Shown: positions 1 to 12,466, numbered from the stretch's first letter. The stretch: DNA of 64,000 nt from Candidatus Absconditabacterales bacterium (GCA_937923605.1 CALDTY010000011.1:1-64000), one strand, 5' to 3'. Numbers and translations are program-made. The notes: generated by a model from the sequence alone, not told the origin.

Positions 1-617
1 TCAGGTAGTCATGAGTATTTTTTCATGAGTAAATTCTTTGTTTCATCAGACACATTCAGGAAGATATTTACCATTTGATTATTTTGGGTTACATCATGCT
101 CAGGATTATTCTGATATCTTGGATCTCTATGTTGAAGCACCTTAAATGCTAGCTTTGAATCTCCTTTCCTGATAGCAGTATTTACTGTGAGTCTAGCGAG
201 GTTCAAATGACTACTTTTTCGTTTAGTAAATGTTGCACCTACTTCATCATCTAGCTTCAATTCATAATATTGTCTTCTCGTGATTCAGGCTACAATAAGG
301 GCATCTGTGACTGTTTGATCATAACCGAGTGCTGTCTTTAAGTGTGTGCAACGTATGAACGCTGTCTTTGGATCTTCTTCTATAAAATTGGGTTTATTCA
401 TCTCCTTTTTTCTTAGTTTTTTTCGCTTATCTTTATTTGATTCATGCAATCATAATGCTCGCATATCTTGGAGATCTAATTCAATGATTGGTACTCTTGT
501 CATTGAGTCTATATACATATAACTTAGGGGATTTTTTGGCAATGGAGCTTGTGCTGTTGATTTTAACACCACAGCCTTCTTTTTTCTCTTGCTCTTTGAT
601 TGTTTTTTCTTGACCAT
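1..617 (-). CDS. Phage terminase small subunit-like DNA-binding protein (partial)
   Basis: The gene runs off the left edge; about 205 codons are visible. It reads through only with TGA=Gly (for example in the helix-turn-helix AGITRRQYYEL). The N-terminus is very basic (MVKKKQSKSKRKK). Next comes a putative helix-turn-helix (TVTDALIVAGITRRQ), then a helical segment with a GDSKLAFKVLQHRDPRY stretch, which resembles small terminase subunits that recognise packaging sites. The ATG at 617 follows an in-frame TAA. An internal ATG at 401 has GGAG directly against it, too close to be a normal ribosome site. The gene ends a minus-strand run of phage-type genes, which supports the reading. A generic mobile-element HTH protein is the alternative. 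Confidence 0.6.
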
Positions 618-620
618 TCA

Positions 621-1043
621 TTAGCTATATTTGGTAATAGTATCTCTCACTTTATCATAAGGCAGATTATACTTCTTTGCTATCTTTGTCATCATTCATC
701 GTTTACGCTTTGCTGTATTGTACTCTCTCATTATGATTGCTTCGATCTTGTTTTTTTGTTCTCTCCTAGCGACTTGCTTCGTGGTTTCAGTTCTGTAAGT
801 GTCTTGCATTTTTTGTAGCCAATTCCAGTAGTCTTGTGGGTTGAGATCCTCTAGTTTTATCACATGTTCAGGATCATCAGGATCGTCATAGCTCCTGAGT
901 CGTTGGAGTAGCTTCTCTCATGCTAGCTGAAACTTATAAGATTCACTCAATTGGTTTCTCTCATCTCTTTCAGGTAGATTGAGAGCTATCCATGGTGTTC
1001 CTATTACTGTCACTACTCATAGTGGTGTTTTTAGTTTTAGCAT
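621..1043 (-). CDS. Hypothetical phage-module protein with C-terminal HTH
   Basis: This 140-aa ORF uses TGA=Gly three times and ends in TAA just upstream of the terminase-like gene, so the two are probably co-transcribed. The N-terminus (MLKLKTPLGVV) is short and hydrophobic. The middle is charged and aromatic (NPQDYWNWLQKMQ). The C-terminus (KIAKKYNLPYDKVRDTI) looks like a helix-turn-helix, as in proteins that choose DNA targets. I do not recognise the family. Its place between a terminase-like gene and other phage-type genes suggests a DNA-packaging or regulatory role, but that is inference. Confidence 0.55.
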
Positions 1044-1067
1044 GCATGAGTCTATTAAGAGGCAAAA

Positions 1068-1442
1068 CTACTCTGATAGTTCAAATATAGGTGCTAAAGC
1101 AAACAAATCTGTTGCGTGTAGTTCTGCTTCTATTTCAGGACTGATCTTTATCGCTCTTGGGAATCATTCAATAACTGTACCACGTAGATCATCTAGTTTT
1201 TTGTTTAACTTCTCTACTTTTTTGAATTTAGGTTTTCCTTGCTTATCTTCTCCATCTTTGTGTTGATCAAAAATCTCTTTTTCTAGCTTCAAGTAGACGA
1301 CCATCTCTTTTTCCATAGTTGGTAGGATTGCTACTGCTAGATGTCTTTTCTCTGAAGCAGGCAGTTTGTTCATGCCAGCTAATTTTGCAAGTCAGGAGCT
1401 AAAGTTTTTGTTAATGAGATGGTTGTAGGTAATAGTTTGCAT
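1068..1442 (-). CDS. Hypothetical protein of the phage-like module
   Basis: This 124-aa ORF starts at ATG 1442, the first ATG after an in-frame TAG, and ends in TAG. It contains two TGA glycines (SSGLAKL and IEGFPRA). It is rich in Lys and Glu in its centre (KDGEDKQGKPKFKKVEK), is likely helical and cytosolic, and has no signal peptide or membrane segment. An internal ATG (MNKLPASEK) is a second possible start. No family recognised. It sits 42 nt downstream of the ParB-methyltransferase gene in the same minus-strand run. Confidence 0.5.
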
Positions 1443-1483
1443 GGATATAATGAAGTGCTAAAAACTGCATGAATTGTTGTTTA

Positions 1484-2803
1484 TTACTTATCTACTGATT
1501 GCTTTCGTTTCTCTCGATTTTGGGTCTTACCGTTTATCGTTACTTCTTGCTTCTCTGTATACATCACATATCTCTCAATAATGGTTTCTATAAAGTGTGG
1601 ATCTAGTTCCATTCAGTAACATACCCTCCCTAGCTTCTCACAAGTGATGAGTGTCACACCTGATCACAAGAATAGATCTAGGACTACATCATCTGTTTTG
1701 GAGCTATTTGCTAATGCTATTTGGCAGAGTTGGACTGGTTTCTGTGTTGGGTGAACATACTCCTGCACATTATTTCTCCTCACGCTTCGTATGGTTGTCA
1801 TTCATTCTTTCTCAGCTTCTTTTGCTTTCTTTAGCATATTTAGAAGTTGCTGATCTGATTTGCTTTTCAGGATATCTCGTACGCTACTCTGTGATCTATC
1901 TCCATAGAATTCTGCTTTATATCACTTCATTGCACAGTAAAAGAAGAGTTCATGCTTTGGTCTGTAGTGTCCTGCTCAAAGTCAAAGTGATGGCTTATTT
2001 CGTATAATTTGCTGTTTAATCTCATACCCACTCTCCTCTAGTGCTTCTTGGAATGTGGTCTGTTCTTTGTGGTTATGGTAGATATAGCTTCCAGCTGATT
2101 GTTTTGTTACATTAATCATTGCCTTGAAGGCATCTCCTAAAAACTTCCTAAATGCAGAAGATTCCATCTTATCGTTCATGATTCAATCTTTGGTTGCTTC
2201 AGCATGTCCTTTGTAATCTACATTGTATGGTGGGTCTGTTCGTACGCAGTCTGCTTTGATCTTGTTCATTAGTGTTGATACCTCTTTACTCTTGGTGCTA
2301 TCTCAGCACATGATCTTATGTGGTCAGAGTTCAATAATATCTCATTTTTTTATCAATCAAAGCTTTACTATATGCACTACATCCTCTATTAGTTCTTTAT
2401 TAGCTTCATCAGAAAACAAAAATCACTTAAAAATCGATTTGGTTAGCTTTCTCAGGAACAGATCAGGACTATGTTCTATCTCCTTTGTCAGGTTTTCCAT
2501 ATCGTACTGACTATAGCTGGCTGTGAGGTTATCAATTACTCTACAGATCTTTTGTTGCTCCTCAGGCATTCCTGTGACAACGATTGCTGGAATTGTTGTC
2601 TTGCCTAGTTTCTTCATCGCTAGCCATCTACCGTGACCGTTTATGATCACGTTTTGTTCATTGATCTGAATTGGTGAGTAAAATCAATTTTGCTCTATAC
2701 TCTCCATGAGTGATCGCACGGTCTTGGTGTGATCTTTATTGTTATATGGGTATGGAGTCAGTTCATCAATTTTTGCTTGTATAAGCTTGAGTTTTTCTGC
2801 CAT
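1484..2803 (-). CDS. ParB-domain/DNA (adenine or cytosine-N4) methyltransferase fusion
   Basis: This 439-aa protein has two modules. Residues 1-120 or so form a ParB/Sulfiredoxin-like domain with the motif NGHGRWLAMKKLG and a preceding PYPYNN stretch. The rest is a beta-class DNA methyltransferase: catalytic motif TDPPYNV, target region, HPTQKPV, and the SAM-binding motif DLFLGSG near the C-terminus, in the motif order expected for the N4/N6 beta group. Such ParB-Mtase fusions are common in phages and integrative elements, where they modify element DNA against restriction. TGA encodes glycine in DLFLGSG and elsewhere, so the enzyme is adapted to code 25. No cognate endonuclease lies next to it, so it is likely an orphan enzyme. 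Its recognition sequence cannot be told from here. Confidence 0.9.
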
Positions 2804-2819
2804 GGAATGGTGTTAAGGA

Positions 2820-3347
2820 TTAAAGGATGTTCATCTGGTCATCTACCTCTGCCAGCTGTGAGACGGTCTTGATAGCGTTTGCTACTTTAACAAGGTCACG
2901 GTAGCTTTCGTCCTGATCCTCATCTACATAGAACATGATTGGTTCTTTCCCTCACTCTAAGCTGAATGAGGTTTGATTTCCTTTCAGTTGGATCATCACA
3001 AGTTTGAAGATCATCTCCTTGTATCACTTCGTTCGATTGATGAGTCCTTGATAGATCTTCATGTACTTGCCGTATTTCTTTTCATCGTTCTTGTCTGGTG
3101 ATCCTAGTTGAGTTTCCAAGAACGCTATATCTTGTTTGATCTGCTTGTATGTTTCAGGATGAGTATCATCGTAGAACCTGAAAAGAAGAGTTTTCTTTGC
3201 ATAATGATCATAGATGAAGACATGAGTTTGGCTTGATAGCTCATCTTCACTATCTCTTGGAACATTTCTCGATTCAAAAAAGAGGTCGAGATCTCTCTTT
3301 GATTTGATGAGAAGAAGCATCTGGATGTACAACGGAGTGAATTTCAT
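2820..3347 (-). CDS. Hypothetical protein of the phage-like module
   Basis: This 175-aa ORF starts at ATG 3347 (an in-frame TAA lies upstream) and ends in TAA, 17 nt before the ParB-methyltransferase start. The N-terminus (KFTPLYIQMLLLIKSKRDLDLFF) may be a helical or HTH-like segment. The C-terminal half reads as a compact beta-rich domain (EPIMFYVDEDQDESYRDL). TGA is read as Gly twice. There is no signal or clear catalytic motif, and I do not recognise the family. Context suggests an early or replication-linked gene of the element. Confidence 0.5.
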
Positions 3348-3370
3348 ACAACGAGAAAAAGAGCTAAAGA

Positions 3371-4063
3371 TTATTGAGCTTTAGTTTTCTTAATTTTTTC
3401 CATTTTTTTCTTTCGGTAGATGAGTAGTTCATCTATATCTCTCCCATAGATTTCTTTGATTTTATTGATTCTCAGGGATTTTTTTGCCTGCTTGAATAAT
3501 CTGTCATAGGTTCATACTCAATGTTTTATATCAATATTTTTTCTGTAGCTGTCCTTTGATTCCATATTTCCACAGGCATCTGCTTTGTTACATCAGTTAC
3601 ATCAAAGATTTATGTTATCAGGTTCAAATGCAGTCGCATTCCTTACTGAGGTGATACAGTGGCATCAGTTAGCAGATTTTCCGTCAATTGCCTTGCTGAT
3701 GTGCAATAAACAGGTACAGTAAATACAGTTCCCAAATCATTCTTTATTGGTATCCCTGTAAACTACATACTTCTGAATGATACGGAGGAGCTTCTTTTTT
3801 TTAGCACTATCACTCATCTTATGTTTTAGAATCTTCCCATCCATATGACCACGTTTCACAAGGTCGTTATTTCTCTGTCTATCCAACATTTTTACCCTTT
3901 TTTGTATTGCCTTGTCTTTCTTCCTCTCTCGCTTTGCTTGTACTCCTTGAATTTCTTTTTTACAAAAATCACTGTACCTAGTAGCTAGGTCAGTGATTGC
4001 TTGTGACACTTTTGTGTCATATAGTAAATTTATCTCTTGTGCTGTTTTGGAGCGTCTTCACAT
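3371..4063 (-). CDS. NinG/Rap-like recombination protein (Cys/His zinc-binding)
   Basis: This 230-aa protein has a long basic coiled N-terminal half (KRERKKDKAIQKR) and then a Cys/His-rich module: CIYC, GCHCITSVRNATAF, DNINLCCNGCNKADACGN. The spacing of Cys pairs followed by a conserved R-N-T-F/D-N-I-N-L-C-x2-C-N block resembles lambda NinG (Rap), a Holliday-junction-binding recombination protein with an HNH-like fold. The start is ATG 4063; the ORF track's GTG start at 4009 is internal once TGA is read as Gly. It is the first gene of the minus-strand module and lies next to an inverted repeat that may be its operator. A generic HNH-type protein is the alternative. Confidence 0.65.
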
Positions 4064-4069
4064 AACTTC

Positions 4070-4097
4070 AAACGGTTACTTGATAAAAGTAACGTTT
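4070..4097. promoter_or_regulatory. Imperfect inverted repeat, possible operator
   Basis: AAACGGTTACTT and AAGTAACGTTT face each other across a short spacer, immediately upstream of the NinG-like gene and in the divergent region facing the integrase. The arms match apart from one extra G. This is where a phage or element repressor would bind. No repressor gene is visible in the window. Confidence 0.4.
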
Positions 4098-4287
4098 GTT
4101 CGTTATGATGTTTTGCATTAGTTTTATATCAATGCTCTGCTCCAATGCAAGCAGTGTTTTATTAGTGTCAAAACACAGTAACGTAAAGGGTTCTAAGCAA
4201 TACAAAGGTTATCACTACATCGGATATAACAGTTTCAAAGCCATCACACTTATCTATCGTCTTGGGTGCAAAACGACGTTATCCGAG

Positions 4288-4316
4288 CAGACAAGAATTC
4301 TTTATTCTTGATCTGT
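4288..4316. promoter_or_regulatory. Inverted repeat upstream of the integrase
   Basis: CAGA-c-AAGAAT-tcttt-ATTCTT-ga-TCTG forms a near-perfect dyad just before the integrase ATG at 4323. Because it sits in the leader, it could be a regulator-binding site or an RNA hairpin limiting integrase expression. No T-run follows, so it is not a usual terminator. Confidence 0.4.
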
Positions 4317-4322
4317 ATTATC

Positions 4323-5288
4323 ATGTTAATTCCTTACATCTTAGAAAAATATCTTGAGTACCTAAAAAATGTGAAGATGCTTGAAAATTGAACGATTAAC
4401 GTGTACAAGAGATACTTGAAGCAGTTTGAAGTGTTTTGCAACCAGATGTGAATTACTCACGTCAAAGACATTAATATCTTTGTCATTACCGATTTTATCA
4501 AAGTTATTTCTCAAAGAAAGATCGATCATTCGTCTAGATACTATGTGGAGGGTGTAGATAAATGTATAGATCACAATACTGTCGTGTATTACAATCGTTG
4601 TGTTCGTAAATTTCTAAAGTTCTGTAAAGCCAATAATATCGAGTGTATAAATGCTGGCTTGATCGAAATACCAAAATTGAAAGAGAAAGAAATGCAGTAT
4701 CTACCTCACAAAGACGTGAAGAGAGTTCTTAATGCACCCTTTGAGTATGATAGAAAGAATCTACAAACTCTTAGAAATCATCTCATGTTCTCTGTTGGAT
4801 ATTTTCTTTGATTGAGAGCCACTGAAACATTAGCATTGAATATGAAAGATGTTTTAGAGTATGAATTTGTAACAATTATTTGAAAATGAAATGTAAGAGC
4901 CAAGGTTCGTATTCCTGAGAATATCAAGATATTAGCAGAGGATTATGCAATCGCAAGGGAACATAAATGAAAATTCCAACCTCTCTTTGTTTCTCACAAT
5001 CATTTCAAAGAATGAGAACGTTTGGGATACGATTGACTCAGAGCTGTGACGAGAGTATATTACAAAAAATGATTTAGAGTACTTGAAGATGTAAGATTTC
5101 ACTTTCACATGCTTCGTCATAGTCTAGCAACTCATCTCTTAGAGCAAGACGAAGATATCAGAACAGTGCAACATGTTCTTCGTCATAGGGACATAAAGAG
5201 TACTCAGAGGTACACGCATATCTGATATAAAACCCTCACAAGAGCACAGAATAAGCTAGTTTCAACCTACTATGAAAAGACGAGGTAA
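4323..5288 (+). CDS. Tyrosine recombinase/integrase (XerC/D-like)
   Basis: This 321-aa protein has an N-terminal SAM-like core-binding domain (about residues 1-115) and a C-terminal catalytic domain. Catalytic residues visible in order: the first Arg in GLRATE, the HxxR box in [12 protein letters not shown], the second His in [12 protein letters not shown], and the nucleophile Tyr in RYTHI. TGA encodes Gly in GYFLGLRATE and GKGNV, so the gene is recoded. It is oriented away from the phage-type genes and lies at the right edge of that block, as expected for the integrase of an element. It could also be a housekeeping Xer protein, but the context favours an element integrase. Confidence 0.88.
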
Positions 5289-5310
5289 ACGAGTTTTGAA
5301 AAATGACTTG

Positions 5311-5342
5311 AAAAAAGATCCTATTTAGATAGGGTCTTTTTT
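5311..5342. terminator. Bidirectional intrinsic terminator
   Basis: AAAAAAGATCCTAT-TTAG-ATAGGGTCTTTTTT: an 8-bp stem with an A-run on one side and a T-run on the other. It serves the integrase (plus) and, 112 nt beyond its stop, glmS (minus). Confidence 0.85.
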
Positions 5343-5453
5343 AGTTGTTTACAAGTGCATCTGCATTTGTGTTCTTTACAAGCCGAGGATGTGAAACACC
5401 GTAAGAACGGATATGACATAGTCAATATGCTATAGCTGTTCCAACTCTCTTTT

Positions 5454-7268
<1,815 letters not shown>

Positions 7269-7458
7269 AGACAATAATTACAAAGATAAACTATATGTAA
7301 TTACACAATTACTCTACTGTGTCAATGACTTCTACTTTACATGTGTATTAGTATGTGATATAGTATTTGTTGCAAACAAAATTTAACAAAGGTGACCTTG
7401 AAATGCTTTTTAATAATAATATCCTAGAGCTATCTTTTTATTGTTTGAAAATTAATAT

Positions 7459-7926
7459 ATGAAGCAATTGAAGCGATGAATATCTGCATTATTAATTTGA
7501 GAATTTGTTGCCCTATGGCATAAAGACGCAAACTTCAAAAAGAAAATAAAGAAGGCACAGTGACCAGCTAGCAAATTCAAAATTATTTTTGATTGATTAT
7601 TTGATTTCAATAAGAAGATTATTGATGATTTACAACATACAAATCTTGAAGAAATGAAAGGAAAGGCTATTAATTGGTTTGAAAAAGAAACCTTATCATT
7701 GGAAGAGACATTGAGTCAACGAGAAGCTAATTTTGAGAATCGATCTGACGAAAAATTGCCAATATATTTAATGTGACTAGAAACTCAGTTTGATAAATTT
7801 GAAACTAAAGCATTAAAATGGAAAGATAAGATTATAGATGATTACGAACTTGAATCTAAGGTCCAAATCTTTAAAAAGCGTATTAGTAAAGCTCGCAATG
7901 AATATGACAGTAAATCTAAGAGTTAA
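7459..7926 (+). CDS. Hypothetical protein, basic and helical
   Basis: This 155-aa ORF starts at ATG and ends in TAA, with TGA=Gly in KRGISALLIGEF and other places. The N-terminus may hold an amphipathic helix; the rest is rich in Lys/Glu/Asp and likely coiled (LSLEETLSQREANFENR). There is no signal peptide, metal site or known motif. The gene lies 11 nt before another small hypothetical gene and they probably form an operon. No function can be assigned. Confidence 0.6.
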
Positions 7927-7937
7927 TTTTTTAATTT

Positions 7938-8513
7938 ATGTATGCATCAATGTTATTTAATTTCCAGACCTTTATAGCTGATTTAAGAGAAAATCAGGAA
8001 AAAAAGGAAGTAGTAGAAAAGTTTGAAAAATTCTTTTGACCTATTGTTGGTGAACCAAAGGAACAAAATTGGTACAAAGAATACACTTCTACTTTTAAAT
8101 CTGTTGCTTACAAAGTTCCAGATGAATTAAAAGATGATTTTGATCGACCTTTCCTAATGGAATTAGTATCTAGTAGTTTCTCTAGTGATTGATTAATAGA
8201 ATCTATTGAATGAGAAGAATTTCCTGAATTTGTAATATCTGTGCAATCTTGAGATCAGGTAGTTGTTAAAAAAGTTTCTGAACTACGAGGATTTCAAATA
8301 CTTAGACTCTATGAAATATATATAGAAGAACAAATGAACTTACAAGTACTAATTGCTGAAGATGAAAAGGAAAAGGAAGCAATTATGGCACAAAGAGATG
8401 CACGTAGTCATAGATGGAATATTGTATTAGATAACATAGACAAACAAGTTTTGGAAAAACAAGATGCTGAAGAAAGATGAGAAAAATTAGATGACCTTAT
8501 GTGACAATTATAA
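7938..8513 (+). CDS. Hypothetical acidic protein
   Basis: This 191-aa ORF starts with ATG TAT GCA and ends in TAA just before a strong terminator. It is acidic and contains several TGA glycines. Visible features are aromatic and charged stretches (KEQNWYKEYTSTF) and a Glu/Lys-rich C-terminus (EDEKEKEAIMAQRDAR) likely to be helical. No membrane segment or recognisable domain. It is paired with the gene before it. Confidence 0.6.
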
Positions 8514-8514
8514 T

Positions 8515-10689
8515 CTAGAATAATCAAGATTGCACCACGTCAGTGGTGTTTTTTTCTTGTATAATTTCTCAAATCATTGTTCAAAGTTCTTGTAGAGTAA
8601 TAATAGTAACACCTATTTCTGTTGCTTTTTTAAGTTTTGAACCAGCTTTTTCTCAAGACAACAGATAATTGGTGTTTTTTGAGACTGTTGACACAACTTC
8701 TCATCAGTTTTGCACTATAATACTAGCTAAAGTGTCTCTTGAGTATCATGAAAAACTTCATGTTATTACAAATTTTAAATCCTTAAGCTTAACTGATGAA
8801 AGCTTATTAGCACTACTCACATTGAAAGTTACTCAGTTTTCTAGTAATGTGCTTAGTAGTTCAATAGTAGATGACTTGCTTGCCCACTCTGAGAGAGAGA
8901 TAATTATTTGCTCTCAAATTCAATGTACTCAACGTAAATACTCTACATCACTAAAAAAATCTAACAATCCCTTAGTATTCTCTCATGAGAACTTACTTTC
9001 TTGTAACCGTTTTGTAAATGATTTCTCTAAATCCATTGATGTTTTTTTTCATACATACTTAATCCCTACTCAATGAATTCGTCTTCGAAGTTCTTTTGTT
9101 TTACTCTTATGTAATTCTTCACGCATGGTTAATACTTTTTTCTCTCCCATTCACGGCAATTTTCAAATATCATTATAATTTAATGTATATAAATCAGATA
9201 AAGAAGCTATATAATTAGATTCTACAAGCATATCCACAATACTGTTTCAAAGTCATGAGATATTAAGACAATTCTTGCTTACAAAATGCTGTACCTGCTG
9301 ACTTAGTTTAGCTTTACATCATGAGTTTGTACATATTATTGCCACCTCTCCTTCATTTTGCTCAAGTTTTGAGGAACAATATGGACAATCTAATAATGGG
9401 GTAACTATTTTCTCACTTCATTCACGTCTTTCAATAATTGGTCATATAATATACGGTATTACTTCTCAACTTCTTTGTAACCGTACTCGATCTCCTATTC
9501 TTATATCACGTTCGTTAATATAATCGAAATTATGTAATGTAGCTCTTGATACAGTTACTCATCCTAGTGACACAGCATCCAATTCAGCAACTGGAGTAAT
9601 TACTCAAGTGCGTCCAACTTGATAAGTAATCGCATTTATTTTCGCTGCTATCTGTTTTGTTGGAAATTTATAGGCAATAGCTCGTCTAGGATGATGTTCT
9701 GTTTCTCCGAATGTACTTCTGATAGAAAGATTATCAACTTTAATCACCAATCAATCCATTTCAATATTGCTTGAATCTAGTAACTCTTTAACATTTTTGT
9801 TATTACATGTATTAATAACACCTTCAATTGTTGGTGTAACTTCACTCCATTGATATATAGGTAATCATATCTCATTTAATCTTTGTAATAATTCATTGTG
9901 AGATTCTCATAAGGTTATCACCTCTCAAGAAATATCGTCTTCTATAGTTCACAATACATCATAAATGAATAGCACTAGTCCCCTCTCAAAAACGATGTTA
10001 GAATCTAACTGTCTTAATGTTCATGCTGCAGCATTTCTTGGATTAGCAAATAATGCTTCCCCGTTTTTTGCAAAAATTGAATTAACATGCTCAAAGGAGT
10101 TCTTAGGCATTAGGATTTCTCACCTCAAGTGAACTTCTTTATATGCACTAAAGCGTTCAATATACAACGGTATATTACGTAACCTGCGAACATTTTCTGT
10201 GATATCTTCTCAAGTTGATCAATCACCTCTAGTGATCGCTTGAGAAAACTTTCCTAGCTTGTATATAACTTCTACAGATGAGCCATCAAGCTTTGGTTCT
10301 ACAATATAGCTCCAATTTTTTATTCATTCCTTTTCTGCAATTCTCATCAAAGATTCATGTCGTTGGTGAAGATCATCTGCATTGTAACTATTAGCTAACG
10401 AAATAAGTGGAACTTTGTGATTAGCTTTTTTAAATCATCATTCAGTAATTCATCAAATTTTTTTTGTTGGTGAGTTTGCTGAAACATATCAAAATTTTTC
10501 TTCTATTGTTACTAGCAATCTAAAAAGTAAGTCATATTCTCAATCGGAAATTATTGGCTTAGCCTCTTCATAATACAATTTATTATGATATTGTATAACA
10601 TCAACTAAATCCTCAACATGATCAGCAAGATTGTTACTATTTATTGAATCTAGAGTGAATCACAGATATCTCTTAGTTTTTTCGTTCAT
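8515..10689 (-). CDS. ligA: NAD-dependent DNA ligase
   Basis: LigA seals nicks in DNA using NAD+. The 724-aa protein has the full architecture: N-terminal Ia domain, nucleotidyltransferase with active-site Lys in [19 protein letters not shown], the OB fold (RVRLQRSGEVIPYI), a zinc finger with CPYC and CTNSGC, HhH repeats and a C-terminal BRCT domain (KFVITGSFHDTQE). Length is slightly above the usual 670 aa. TGA encodes glycine in KLDGSS's neighbourhood and in the HhH region. The stop is TAG at 8515, and the last codons overlap a plus-strand terminator hairpin. The start is ATG 10689, matched to the usual N-terminal helix. Confidence 0.96.
8533..8557 (+). terminator. Intrinsic terminator inside the 3' end of ligA
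   Basis: CACCAC-GTCA-GTGGTG followed by seven T. It ends the 7459-8513 operon on the plus strand, and the same bases encode the last residues of LigA on the minus strand (reading NTTDVV), so terminator and coding sequence share DNA. Confidence 0.8.
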
Positions 10690-10732
10690 ATATATACTAT
10701 AGTAAATTAGACTTTAGATTAAAGTTTAAATG

Positions 10733-10760
10733 AAAAAAAGAGTCTCGATGAGACTCTTTT
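10733..10760. terminator. Bidirectional terminator upstream of ligA
   Basis: AAAAAAAGAGTCTC-GAT-GAGACTCTTTT, a perfect stem with an A-run and a T-run. It ends the minus-strand gene at 10786 and insulates ligA. Confidence 0.8.
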
Positions 10761-10785
10761 ATTATCTTAAACTTCACTAGTATAA

Positions 10786-11469
10786 TTACATCCATTTATC
10801 AATGAGTTCTTTTGCTTTATCCTTTCAACCAAGTCAAAATGATAATCATAGAGCAAGCATTATACCCATTACAATTGTGTTTACATTGTCAGTTAAGAAT
10901 GTAATATCTATTTGAGCTTGTTTTAATGCAGTAACAATTGCGAAGAACATTACAACTATGTATCATGCCTTTCAAGCTCGAGTAATATTGCTATTTGATG
11001 CAGCAACTGCTCCAGTAATTAAGTCATTAACAAATTTGGCGATAAATGCTCATACTAATAGTATTATGACAGCAATAAACAAATTTGGAATATAAGCAAT
11101 TAAATCTGATATTAAGTCAGACACAACGTCTAATCAAAGTGAATTTAGTGCTATGTTTATTCAAAATAGATAGATTATCCAATATGCAATACTTCAAATA
11201 AGTCAACTAAGTCATCATTCCATATTAGCTTTCGTAAGAAAAGAATTAACATTTGCTTTATCTGCTATTCTATCTACTCCCAATCTATGAGAAAGTGCAG
11301 CAATTCAAGATCTAACTGCCTTAGCAATAAACCAAAACAGTACCCAAACTACAATAGCAACTCATAATCTTGGTAGAAAGTCTGTTGCCATTGAAACCAA
11401 ATCTCACGTAAATCATGAATTAAGATTTACTACATCATTTAATGCGCTATTCACTACATCGTTTGCCAT
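10786..11469 (-). CDS. Multi-pass membrane protein, conserved TM-helix (PF05552-like)
   Basis: This 227-aa protein has about five hydrophobic segments and long glycine/alanine-rich helices (FLPRLGVAIVVWVLFWFIAK; IPNLFIAVIILLVGAFIAKF), and ends with a motif GLSFGLGGKDKAKEL. This matches the conserved TM helix repeat found beside or within small mechanosensitive-channel-like proteins. It lacks the beta domain of a full MscS channel. Many glycines are TGA. It probably acts in the cytoplasmic membrane; the substrate is unknown. It ends before a bidirectional terminator and is transcribed alone. Confidence 0.75.
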
Positions 11470-11572
11470 GAATAATTTTGTATAAAAATAAAATACTTTA
11501 TAGTAGTATTGATATATTGTTGTTATACAAAAAAATCATTAATATTACATAAATTACAATTATGTAAAGTCG

Positions 11573-12136
11573 CTAGAGTTTAATAATTTCTTGTAATCTT
11601 TTTGACAGTTTATTCGGATCTGATATGTAATTTAATTTTATATCTCAGTTGTCTTCATCTCACTCAGCAAAGAATACAATCGTGCCAAAATTGAATATTG
11701 ATCTAAGAAGTCATTTCTTCTCAATACGAACAGATTTAATCTTTGTAATATCAAGTGCTCTTGCGTCTCTAGTAAATACTCAAGTCTGATCATATGATGT
11801 GATTTGTTTTGGAGTGATAATTGTAAAATCCATATAATAATCAATTAGTTTTCATGTAACTTTTCGTAGTAGCATTCCTCAAGAAATACAGATAATTCAT
11901 CGGATGAAGATCTGAAAGATTGATCATATGCTCCTTCAAAGTCAACTTCAATATGCAATAGCTAGTAATATAAGTGATAGAAAAAGTCGAAAAAAAGTAG
12001 GTATCATGATTTTCATTAAAACATATATTCTATCTCTACGTATAAAACATATATTACTTTTACCAAATTCATCAATTGCTTCATTGACACAATCATCATC
12101 AAAACTTGTATCAAAGTTAGAAAGAATTTTAACCAT
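11573..12136 (-). CDS. Membrane-anchored PH-like (bPH) domain protein
   Basis: This 187-aa protein has two hydrophobic segments near residues 40-100 (PTFFRLFLSLILLAIAY; IFIRGIICISGG) and a C-terminal beta-rich domain (MDFTIITPKQITSYD, DITKIKSVRIEKKGLL, GTIVFFAEGDEDNGDI), the layout of bacterial PH-domain proteins of the YdbS type. The ORF-track entry at 11638 in another frame is a shadow. The stop is TAG. The gene lies in a minus-strand run with a small membrane protein and uvrC. A second bPH-like protein is at 15061. Confidence 0.7.
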
Positions 12137-12155
12137 TATGAATAAGAATTAAATA

Positions 12156-12401
12156 CTACTGTGTTTTAATTCAAACAAATTTGAATACATACTCTGGAAT
12201 TATTCTATCCAATGTCTTATGTATACTTGGACTAATTTCTTCAATTAAAGTCCATATTTCTTGTGGAGGTAAATCATTTTTGACAAAATAATACACAATT
12301 CATAAAGCAAGAATTCAAAATATCACTAAAGCAATAGTTCGACCTAAAAATATCAGTGTTCTATACGTATAATATAATACTTTATTTAGAATATGTAACA
12401 T
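12156..12401 (-). CDS. Small single-pass membrane protein
   Basis: An 81-aa ORF with one clear transmembrane helix (IFLGRTIALVIFGILALGIVY) and a soluble C-terminus (DLPPQEIWTLIEEISPSI). It is too short for the ORF track because it contains TGA glycines. It ends in TAG, 19 nt before the downstream bPH protein. Function unknown. Confidence 0.6.
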
Positions 12402-12466
12402 AAGTTCTGTCTCGTTTTTTATCTAAAAATTAATCTTGATATAGTGGATATGATACGAAAATCAAG

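Noticed and set aside
1-401. Separate start at ATG 401 for the terminase-like protein
   Set aside because: The frame is open to 617 and the GGAG abuts the ATG with no spacing, so the longer form is preferred, although not proven.
5289-5453. Attachment site next to the integrase
   Set aside because: Only a terminator is visible. An att core would need the other end of the element, which lies outside the window.
7269-7458. glmS ribozyme/riboswitch upstream of glmS
   Set aside because: No core glmS ribozyme structure could be recognised in the 190-nt region; it is plain AT-rich DNA.
8669-9076. 135-aa plus-strand ORF in the standard-code track
   Set aside because: It lies wholly antisense to ligA, which is full length with TGA=Gly. 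The ORF is a shadow.
11638-11844. Track ORF of 68 aa within the bPH gene
   Set aside because: It is in a different frame from the long TGA-reading ORF 11573-12136 and has no motif.
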